Under the pieces are notes generated by a model, which was not told the origin of the DNA, did not search any database, and saw nothing but the letters and a program-made list of their open reading frames with translations. Both the position numbers and the translations under genes were made by a program. From IMG/VR virus record IMGVR_UViG_3300024353_000005, positions 1 to 64,000 of that record: 64,000 bases of DNA; one strand, 5' to 3'. Below, one piece after another: positions 56,884 to 62,748 of the stretch; within the stretch, counting starts at the first letter, position 1, and every line of letters starts with the position of its first letter. The DNA is from a virus.

Positions 56884-57075
56884 TTACTCTGCCGATCCAT
56901 AAGTGTCAAATTCCCCAGTCTCAAGATATCTTTTAAGCTGGGCCTGCGTTTCCTTTTTCGTCTTGTATAGTGCTGATATAAGGTTAGGATACTTTCGCTT
57001 GTCCCAGTAAACAGCGAAGTTCCAGCCTTTTTTATCGCCCAGAGTTCCCCTGGCTACTTCTGTTTTGGTAATCAT
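56884..57075 (-). CDS. hypothetical protein, 63 aa
   Basis: KKGWNFAVYWDKRKYPNLIS then ALYKTKKETQAQLKRYLETG. Alpha/beta, with the look of a small DNA- or RNA-binding fold. SD TGAGGAGGTGTTAAAATG. Confidence 0.6.
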   Translation of the reverse strand: MITKTEVARGTLGDKKGWNFAVYWDKRKYPNLISALYKTKKETQAQLKRYLETGEFDTYGSAE

Positions 57076-57116
57076 TTTAACACCTCCTCAAAATTTTTTG
57101 TAAGTGTAAAGAGTAT

Positions 57117-57266
57117 TTAAGTTCTTTTTGCTGGGATTATAAGTGAATATAAATTATTTCCTAAGTGTAGCTGAAAGTTATGCCAGCCTATTAAGCGATA
57201 ATAAGCAAAGACTGTTTTATCTCGTCTATTGCTGTAATACCTTTTAGTAAGTTTAGGCCATCTCAT
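57117..57266 (-). CDS. hypothetical protein, 49 aa
   Basis: MRWPKLTKRYYSNRRDKTVF, LIGWHNFQLHLGNNLYSLII. Basic and aromatic. SD GGAGGTACTAAAAATG. Unknown. Confidence 0.6.
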   Translation of the reverse strand: MRWPKLTKRYYSNRRDKTVFAYYRLIGWHNFQLHLGNNLYSLIIPAKRT

Positions 57267-57307
57267 TTTTAGTACCTCCATCGAGTTTTATAAAGTGTAA
57301 AGTCTAT

Positions 57308-57613
57308 TTAAGCGTTCCCAAGTTCTCTATCTAAGTTTTTAACAAGTTTTCCCTCGCCCTCGAATGTAAAGCCCAGGCGTGCATATTTTTTGCAAAAGGC
57401 TTTATCGCTTGCTCTTATAAAGTTCCTAAGCTGTTTTAGCAAGTCCGAATTGTCGAAGGGTAAGCCATACCAGCCATTTAAACCGCCATTGTGTAAGATC
57501 GTTTCTCCTTCTTCTGTAAGTATATCGGGGCAGTCTGAGTTTACCCATTCCGCAGAAGCTCTTTTTAAGGTTATGGTATTTTTGCCTCGCCAGTCCTCAA
57601 AGTAGTATCTCAT
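57308..57613 (-). CDS. hypothetical protein, 101 aa
   Basis: MRYYFEDWRGKNTITLKRAS then SDCPDILTEEGETILHNGGL. Conserved-looking but unassigned. SD GCGAGGAGGTGATAAATA. The operator at 57659-57677 lies upstream of it. Confidence 0.6.
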   Translation of the reverse strand: MRYYFEDWRGKNTITLKRASAEWVNSDCPDILTEEGETILHNGGLNGWYGLPFDNSDLLKQLRNFIRASDKAFCKKYARLGFTFEGEGKLVKNLDRELGNA

Positions 57614-57658
57614 TATTTATCACCTCCTCGCCTTTAAAGTTTACCTCAATTTATAGAG

Positions 57659-57677
57659 TTACTATATTTTATAGCAA
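57659..57677. promoter_or_regulatory. palindromic operator-like site
   Basis: TTACTATA-TTT-TATAGCAA in the gap before 57308-57613. Same 8-3-8 layout as 60758-60776, with which it differs only in the centre. Confidence 0.6.
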
Positions 57678-57709
57678 GTTTATCAAGTTAAGTTAAAAGT
57701 CCGCACTCT

Positions 57710-57868
57710 GTCAAGTTTTCGCCTTAGCAAGCCTCAATAAGTCCTCGTCTTTAACCCTCTGCACTTGCCCCGTCTTTTTGCAAGTGATAAGTGGCAAGCC
57801 ATCCCTAAAGCCTGTCAAGGTCCAGTTTCGCTTGTTAAGTTTAAATTTTAGACCGATTTTTATAGTCA
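57710..57868 (-). CDS. hypothetical protein, 52 aa
   Basis: MTIKIGLKFKLNKRNWTLTG, then DGLPLITCKKTGQVQRVKDE. Beta-rich and basic, possibly RNA binding. SD GAGG 10 nt from the ATG. Ends AAA ACT TGA. Confidence 0.6.
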
Positions 57869-57886
57869 TTTTTTAAGTCCTCAAGT

Positions 57887-58042
57887 TTACTTCCTATCTT
57901 TTAAAAGAGTCTTTACCGCCTCAAGTCTTTTGTTATCTTCTGGCGTGTTAAGTAGCTGTAATATAGAAAGTGCCTTCCTCATGTTTTTAAGTTCCCAAGT
58001 CGCTCGATCTCCGAGGATATTTTTTGCCTCTTGTAAAGTCAT
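57887..58042 (-). CDS. helical hypothetical protein, 51 aa
   Basis: MTLQEAKNILGDRATWELKN, MRKALSILQLLNTPEDNKRL. The pattern occurs in many phage small proteins; role unknown. SD GAGGAGGTGACTTGAG. Confidence 0.65.
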   Translation of the reverse strand: MTLQEAKNILGDRATWELKNMRKALSILQLLNTPEDNKRLEAVKTLLKDRK

Positions 58043-58056
58043 CTCAAGTCACCTCC

Positions 58057-58215
58057 TCAAGTTTTAAGCTCCTGGCAAGTCCTGCAAATTCCCTTCTCCG
58101 CCTCCTTGTCATCCAAAGCATAACCGCACTGCTTGCAAGTCCCGAAGCCCTTATAAACCCGAATCTTGCTCGCCAGCTTAGTCTTTCGCCCTGTAAGGTA
58201 TATTCTGCCCTTCAT
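58057..58215 (-). CDS. zinc-ribbon protein, 52 aa
   Basis: CKQCGYALDD near 27 and CRTC near 44. Basic N-terminus. Ends AAA ACT TGA just before the next SD. Unknown. Confidence 0.65.
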   Translation of the reverse strand: MKGRIYLTGRKTKLASKIRVYKGFGTCKQCGYALDDKEAEKGICRTCQELKT

Positions 58216-58259
58216 TTTAGCGTCACCGCCTTTGTGATAGGTTATTTTAGCTAATTATA

Positions 58260-58586
58260 TCAATCTGTCTTTTCTTCTTCTTTGTCTTGCAAATACCTTG
58301 CTACCTCTTCAAGTGCGAACCAAGCTAGAGCATTTTTAAAGGTCTCATCATCAACAATACTATCTACACAACCAAAAGAAGATATAACCTCAGTGGGTCT
58401 CTGCCCTAATTGCTCTGATACTTCGTTTAGCTGCTCCCATATTTCTGGAGCATATTCATCGTAAAACTCGACAGTATCTTTGTAATAAGTAAATCCCGCA
58501 TAGCCATCGTTTGCATTTCTAACACCAAGTAAATCCTCTTCTGTCATTCCAGAGTGATTTTTTACTGCTTTGATAAGTTCTGTCAT
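58260..58586 (-). CDS. acidic hypothetical protein, 108 aa
   Basis: HSGMTEEDLLGVRNANDGYA, then YKDTVEFYDEYAPEIWEQLN and ALAWFALEEVARYLQ. Strongly acidic, of the type of DUF7222-like phage proteins (recollection). Could mimic DNA. SD AGGAGGTGCTTTAAAATG. Confidence 0.65.
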   Translation of the reverse strand: MTELIKAVKNHSGMTEEDLLGVRNANDGYAGFTYYKDTVEFYDEYAPEIWEQLNEVSEQLGQRPTEVISSFGCVDSIVDDETFKNALAWFALEEVARYLQDKEEEKTD

Positions 58587-58626
58587 TTTAAAGCACCTCC
58601 TATCGCTTTTAGATTTTTAAAGTCCT

Positions 58627-58845
58627 TTAGTCCTTAACAATAACAAGCTCGCTTTTTATTTTAGCAAGTGCCAAGTTATCACTTTTGCAGTCTGGGCAAG
58701 TCAAAACCTTGTCAAGTGGGAGCATAAATAAATCGCCTCTTGTCCCTCCACTCTCCCAGTCGCAATCTTGACAAACTATAAACTCGCCTTGTCTTTTCTT
58801 ATAGTCTTTGTCTGCAATGTCTACTAAGTCCTTACGCCTTAACAT
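58627..58845 (-). CDS. zinc-ribbon protein, 72 aa
   Basis: Start MLRRKDLVDIADKDYKKRQG behind AGGAGGCGCTAAAAATG. CQDCDWES and CPDCKSDN complete a ribbon. Unknown. Confidence 0.65.
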   Translation of the reverse strand: MLRRKDLVDIADKDYKKRQGEFIVCQDCDWESGGTRGDLFMLPLDKVLTCPDCKSDNLALAKIKSELVIVKD

Positions 58846-58862
58846 TTTTAGCGCCTCCTTTA

Positions 58863-58988
58863 TCATTTAATTTTGTTAAGCAATCTAATCTTTAATCGCT
58901 CCGCTATCGCATAAGATAAAATATGCCAGCCCCGTTCCCCGTCTATCTTTTCAAGTATGCGATATAAGCAAATGTAAAGTAAAATCAT
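58863..58988 (-). CDS. hypothetical protein, 41 aa
   Basis: MILLYICLYRILEKIDGERG then a helical, basic end. SD CTAGGAGATATTTAAAATG. Unknown. Confidence 0.55.
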   Translation of the reverse strand: MILLYICLYRILEKIDGERGWHILSYAIAERLKIRLLNKIK

Positions 58989-59000
58989 TTTAAATATCTC

Positions 59001-59423
59001 CTAGAGTAGCTTTTTTAGTAACCTATAGCCTATATTCCCATATTGCTTTTTAACAAAACTGTAAGTCGAGACTCCAGATGGGGTCTCTATTAGCTTATCG
59101 AATCTTACGGGGTCTATAGTCTTTGTCCCCAGCATCAGCCCGACTCGACAGACTGGGATATCAAAACCGAAGATCTTTTTAAATAGTGGCCTGACCTTGT
59201 CAAAAAATATAGTCTGTCTTTGTCTTTTTAGACAGTTATTATATGCTTGAGTAATTTCCTTAGCAGTTTTTGTACTCAAAAACTCTTGAGCCTCCTGGTA
59301 TACTCCTTTGTATGTTCTAGCCGTTGCTCGGAATAGTGTTATATTTTCCAGTCCCTCAACATAGACTTTTTTACTATTCGCAATATAGAATGTAATCCCA
59401 GCTTTTTTAAATTCTCTTTTCAT
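59001..59423 (-). CDS. hypothetical protein, 140 aa
   Basis: Begins MKREFKKAGITFYIANSKKV; central helical part (TKTAKEITQAYNNCLKRQRQ) and a C-terminal KKIFGFDIPVCRVG, STYSFVKKQYGNIG. No family recognised. SD AAAGGAGGTTTTTAAAATG. Confidence 0.65.
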   Translation of the reverse strand: MKREFKKAGITFYIANSKKVYVEGLENITLFRATARTYKGVYQEAQEFLSTKTAKEITQAYNNCLKRQRQTIFFDKVRPLFKKIFGFDIPVCRVGLMLGTKTIDPVRFDKLIETPSGVSTYSFVKKQYGNIGYRLLKKLL

Positions 59424-59437
59424 TTTAAAAACCTCCT

Positions 59438-59644
59438 TTAGTATGTAACATGAGGATATATCTTCCTAAGCTGTAAGGTTACAATATAGAGTCGTCCCTC
59501 TTTTCTTATGGTATGCTTAAAATTTTTCTGCAATAATCTGGCCTGGTATCTATCCGAAGTAATAACGCAAGGGTATCCCTGGCTGTAAGCACTAAAATAT
59601 CTGGGCCTGACTGTCTTAGCATATTCTCTATTATAGTGTAACAT
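59438..59644 (-). CDS. basic hypothetical protein, 68 aa
   Basis: MLHYNREYAKTVRPRYFSAY, then TSDRYQARLLQKNFKHTIRK. Basic, beta-like end. SD TAGGAGGCGATTTAAAATG. Unknown. Confidence 0.6.
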   Translation of the reverse strand: MLHYNREYAKTVRPRYFSAYSQGYPCVITSDRYQARLLQKNFKHTIRKEGRLYIVTLQLRKIYPHVTY

Positions 59645-59657
59645 TTTAAATCGCCTC

Positions 59658-60083
59658 CTATTCGTTCCAGTCTGCTCGCCTTGAACGCTTTAGTTTACTC
59701 AAAGCATAACTGTCAGCCTGATATTCTCTTCTCCTCTCAGGCCATCTATTATAGTCCTTATTATTAGAGCGGTCTATGCTATGCTTTAGCTCATGATATA
59801 TTAAGAAGCGGATCTCATTGTGCAAGTTATGCAAGGTATATTTAGCTAATAATTCTTTACGTCCTTGATAGTAACAGTCTGTATATCCTTCTTTTATGCG
59901 AATTTTAGCCCCAGCTATGGAGAGAGTTATTTTATAGCTCCCATCAAAGTAGGAGTAGCAATGGGAGAAGGAAGTGCGGTTATCTATACTTACAGATAGT
60001 CCTTGTCTGTCTATCTTTTCATTCTTGACTATATTCCAGAATAACTGCTTGACTAATTTCTTTTCTACTTCCTGTCTCTTCAT
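59658..60083 (-). CDS. zincin metallopeptidase-like protein, 141 aa
   Basis: Start MKRQEVEKKLVKQLFWNIVK behind AGGGAGGCGGTTAAAATG. FLIYHELKHSIDRSN gives HExxH, and WPERRREYQADSYAL supplies the downstream Glu/Asp, as in SprT-like or Wss1-like zincins. Might trim a host or phage protein early in infection; it is the second gene of the first leftward transcript. Confidence 0.75.
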   Translation of the reverse strand: MKRQEVEKKLVKQLFWNIVKNEKIDRQGLSVSIDNRTSFSHCYSYFDGSYKITLSIAGAKIRIKEGYTDCYYQGRKELLAKYTLHNLHNEIRFLIYHELKHSIDRSNNKDYNRWPERRREYQADSYALSKLKRSRRADWNE

Positions 60084-60097
60084 TTTAACCGCCTCCC

Positions 60098-60217
60098 TTA
60101 AAATATACAGAGTACCACTATCACCATCAAACCTAAATAAACTAAACCTACTAAACCTAACAGATTGACTTCGCCTTTGCTTCTCCTTGCCCTTGTATCT
60201 TGTTTTATCGTTCTCAT
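60098..60217 (-). CDS. single-span membrane protein, 39 aa
   Basis: Basic start (RTIKQDTRARRSKGE) then a span (LLGLVGLVYLGLMVIVVLCI). SD GGAAGGAGG. First gene after the promoter at 60242, so the first leftward product. Confidence 0.65.
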   Translation of the reverse strand: MRTIKQDTRARRSKGEVNLLGLVGLVYLGLMVIVVLCIF

Positions 60218-60241
60218 CGTCTTTTCCTCCTTCCACTCTAT

Positions 60242-60269
60242 AGCTTACCACAAAATCCCGAAATGTCAA
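60242..60269 (-). promoter_or_regulatory. leftmost-reading sigma70-type promoter
   Basis: TTGACA at 60269-60264, 16-bp spacer, TAAGCT at 60247-60242. Shares TTTCGGGATTTT with the 56175 promoter. Likely the first leftward promoter of the genome segment. Confidence 0.7.
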
Positions 60270-60420
60270 GGGTCTTTTTTAAAATAAATTTTTTGCCTTA
60301 ACTAATAATATACTATTGTAATATATGTATAGAGAAAAACTGGGATACTCCAGCCCGTAGCATACAATTATAATACAATAGTGAGCGAATAAAATACTGG
60401 TATAAATACAAAATAATATA

Positions 60421-60537
60421 ATGAGCAGTAACAGGGAGATAGAGGGAGAGAACCGCTCCGACGCTGGCCGACGACGATGGGCGACAAACGTGCTTGAGCT
60501 GGCGGAGGCGATAAAATGTCATAACTGTAATGGCTAA
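60421..60537 (+). CDS. possible small plus-strand protein, 38 aa
   Basis: MSSNREIEGENRSDAGRRRW then ATNVLELAEAIKCHNCNG: protein-like composition and a GC-rich patch in AT-rich DNA, but no SD precedes the ATG. Could be a leaderless or regulatory peptide, or chance. The surrounding 60270-61290 stretch holds no other convincing gene. Confidence 0.3.
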   Translation: MSSNREIEGENRSDAGRRRWATNVLELAEAIKCHNCNG

Positions 60538-60718
60538 CGAAACTTATGAGCGATTTCCGAAAATTAGAGTGAAAATGGTGGTGGGTGGGTATCTATATAT
60601 GCACATTCATATACTTTTTATGGTGATTGTATTTAACTCTTTTTATTCATTAGAGTTAGGACATTTATTACCTTAGCTCGCTTTGCAGTATTATTCAAAG
60701 GTTTGATTTAGCCCAGAT

Positions 60719-60737
60719 TTACTATATCCTGTAGTAA
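60719..60737. promoter_or_regulatory. palindromic operator-like site, family A
   Basis: TTACTATA-TCC-TGTAGTAA; 7 of 8 arm positions symmetric. First of three family A sites in the divergent control region. Confidence 0.6.
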
Positions 60738-60757
60738 GATTTATGCTTGGTAGAGTC

Positions 60758-60776
60758 TTACTATATTCTATAGCAA
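60758..60776. promoter_or_regulatory. palindromic operator-like site, family A
   Basis: TTACTATA-TTC-TATAGCAA. Starts 39 bp after the previous site; nearly identical to 57659-57677. A degenerate third copy (TAGATATA-TCT-TATAGTAA) is at 60878-60896. Confidence 0.6.
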
Positions 60777-60787
60777 CTTTTATCTCT

Positions 60788-60806
60788 TGTTCTACTGCAT
60801 AGAACA
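60788..60806. promoter_or_regulatory. palindromic operator, family B, copy 1
   Basis: TGTTCTA-CTGCA-TAGAACA, a perfect 7-5-7 palindrome. Confidence 0.7.
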
Positions 60807-60808
60807 GT

Positions 60809-60827
60809 TGTTCTATCTTATAGAACA
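60809..60827. promoter_or_regulatory. palindromic operator, family B, copy 2
   Basis: TGTTCTA-TCTTA-TAGAACA, identical arms. Starts exactly 21 bp after copy 1, two helical turns, so dimers bound to both would lie on the same face and could cooperate. Confidence 0.7.
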
Positions 60828-60839
60828 TTTTGATGGTAC

Positions 60840-60876
60840 TGTTCACTTTTCTATATTGTTCACTTAATATTGAACA
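60840..60876. promoter_or_regulatory. related TGTTCA / TGAACA half-sites
   Basis: TGTTCA at 60840 and 60857, TGAACA at 60871. Looks like degenerate family B half-sites adjoining the two perfect palindromes. Confidence 0.45.
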
Positions 60877-61228
60877 TTAGATATATCTTATAGTAACTCG
60901 TTACCTAACAGTATAGCCTCAATGTAATATTTCGTTTGGCAATCATTTTTAGTGACTTAAAGAAATAAGATTATCTAGTTTTATACAGCTCCCTATAGGT
61001 TTTCATACAACTTATAAGTAGTAATTGATAGTTCCAGATTTCTGTAGTGCCTGGGATCACATCTTAACTTTCTGCGGAAAAATCAGAAAAGTTCCAAAAT
61101 TCACAGGTAGAGGTTATAGTATCTCGGCTTTTTGCGAGAGATTCAAAGAAAGCAGCCTCCATAACTGGTTCAAAATACTTGAATTAAATTATTTTAAAAT
61201 TTTACTTATAATTTTCCGACTTTTTACG

Positions 61229-61234
61229 TATAAT
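61229..61234 (+). promoter_or_regulatory. possible rightward -10 element
   Basis: TATAAT about 65 bp before the portal start, in a stretch without genes. The -35 at the proper distance (TTATAA) is poor, so an activator such as the sigma-like protein at 43864-44205 might be needed. Confidence 0.35.
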
Positions 61235-61299
61235 AGTAGTGAGGGGTATTGAACCCCAATATCTTTTTTTGGTCTTAATTTGACAATTTAGGAGTGAAT

Positions 61300-62652
61300 T
61301 TGACCTTTCCTTTCTTTAATAGGCATAAGCGAGAAAAAGACAAGCTTATTGCCGAGATACAAGATTTACAGAAAAAAGCAGTTCAAGAACCCAAAATAGA
61401 CCCAGCATCCTATATTCACGATTATAGTGAAAGTGATGAAACTAAGGGTAGGGATACTCGTGTTAGCTACTCGATGCTGGAGCAGATATACAAGAAAGAA
61501 TCTTGGGTGAGAGCATGCGTAGATGTTATAGTTAGAACCGCCACCTCAAATGGGTGGCGTTTACTTTCTATAGAGAGTAAAATTGACTTAAAAGGAGCTG
61601 AGTTAAGCAAAGCTTTATCCTCAAATTTAAAAATAATGGCTTTAAAGGACTTGCTAGAAGAACCCAATGCGGATGACACATTTTCAGATATAGTCGCTGA
61701 AATTATCACAGATTTGCATATTTATGGCGATGCTTATGTTGAGGTTGTAAGAGATAAGGCTACTGATTTGCCAGTAGCCCTTTATAATGTATATTGTCCA
61801 TCAATGAGAATCAAAGTTGACGAGCATGGTCGGGTGTTGGGTTATGTTCAGGTTTTTGATTGGCAGATAGTTGCCGAGTTTAAACTTAACCAGATTATCC
61901 ATTTTAGACTAATTAATCCTGGTTCAGAAGTTTATGGCTTATCACCTCTGGAAAGTTTAATCATACCCATTGAAACCGATCTTTATGCTCAAGCATATAA
62001 CAAAAACTTTTTCAAAAATGATGCGACACCAAGATTGCATGTTGATTTAGGTAATTGTACGCTACCTCAGTTAAAGAGAATGAGGGAATATTGGCGAACT
62101 GTTTATAAGGGTAGTGGTAAATCCCATAAAACAATTATAACTGAGGGTGGGGCAAAAATAACTCCCATCGGAACTCCTCCAAAGGATATGGAGTTCTTGA
62201 ATCAGAGGAAATTTAACCGAGATGAGATTTTGGCTGTTCTCGGTGTGCCTCCGATTATGGTTGGAATAGTTGAAAGTTCAAACAGGGCAAACTCAAAAGA
62301 ACAAGCAAATGCTTTTAAAACAGAGAAAATTATTCCACTTCAAAAAATGGTAGCAGCCAAATTAAATAAGCTATTGATTTCTGAGTTCACAAATAAATAC
62401 ACTTTCAAATTCGCTGAATTAGATTTGCGAGATGCTTTGGATGCAGCAAGGATAGACCAGATGGATTTGAAAGCTGGAATTCGTGATATTGAGGAAGTTC
62501 GCAGAGACAGGGGATTACCTCCCAAGAAGAAACATTCGATTGAGCAAGAAGAAATTGAAGAGCCACAGGAAAAGCCAAAAAAGAAGACCAAAAGAGATAA
62601 GAAGTCGAAGAAGATTATCAGATTTTTGAAAGAAGACAAGGAAAGGGAATAG
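61300..62652 (+). CDS. phage portal protein (HK97/PBSX-like)
   Basis: 450 aa from a TTG at 61300, chosen because AGGAG ends 5 nt before it; a GTG at 61294 overlaps the SD. RACVDVIVRTATSNGWRL, YGLSPLESLIIPIETD, NFFKNDATPRLHVD, TPIGTPPKDMEFL and ILAVLGVPPIMVGIVE are portal-family landmarks. The portal forms the ring through which DNA enters the capsid. A charged C-terminal tail (PQEKPKKKTKRDKKSKKII) follows. First gene of the rightward virion block; no terminase is visible in the window. Confidence 0.9.
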   Translation: MTFPFFNRHKREKDKLIAEIQDLQKKAVQEPKIDPASYIHDYSESDETKGRDTRVSYSMLEQIYKKESWVRACVDVIVRTATSNGWRLLSIESKIDLKGAELSKALSSNLKIMALKDLLEEPNADDTFSDIVAEIITDLHIYGDAYVEVVRDKATDLPVALYNVYCPSMRIKVDEHGRVLGYVQVFDWQIVAEFKLNQIIHFRLINPGSEVYGLSPLESLIIPIETDLYAQAYNKNFFKNDATPRLHVDLGNCTLPQLKRMREYWRTVYKGSGKSHKTIITEGGAKITPIGTPPKDMEFLNQRKFNRDEILAVLGVPPIMVGIVESSNRANSKEQANAFKTEKIIPLQKMVAAKLNKLLISEFTNKYTFKFAELDLRDALDAARIDQMDLKAGIRDIEEVRRDRGLPPKKKHSIEQEEIEEPQEKPKKKTKRDKKSKKIIRFLKEDKERE

Positions 62653-62728
62653 GCGGGTAAATTGAGTTTACTCAGCGAAAAAAAAGATAACTCAATTTAG
62701 GGCTGGCACGAAATAAGGTTTGCCCGCC
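62652..62728 (+). other. strong nested RNA structure between portal and ligase genes
   Basis: GGCGGG/CCCGCC (62652-57 with 62723-28) encloses an 11-bp perfect hairpin TAAATTGAGTT/AACTCAATTTA (62658-68 with 62689-99). GGGC/GCCC at 62700-03 and 62722-25 can compete with the outer stem. No SD precedes the next ATG at 62749, so this element may control or replace normal initiation. Confidence 0.55.
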
Positions 62729-62748
62729 CTCCTAATATTTTAAAAAAT

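Noticed and set aside
420-60168. Numerous plus-strand ORFs of 60-210 codons antisense to the leftward genes
   Set aside because: Hydrophobic/Ser/Phe-rich antisense composition, no SDs and full overlap with motif-bearing genes.
60788-60827. CRISPR-like repeat pair
   Set aside because: Only two copies, perfect internal dyads and 2-bp spacing fit operators, not a CRISPR array.
61025-61252. Plus-strand ORF of 75 codons before the portal
   Set aside because: TTG start without SD and no family resemblance; more likely leader DNA of the portal operon.
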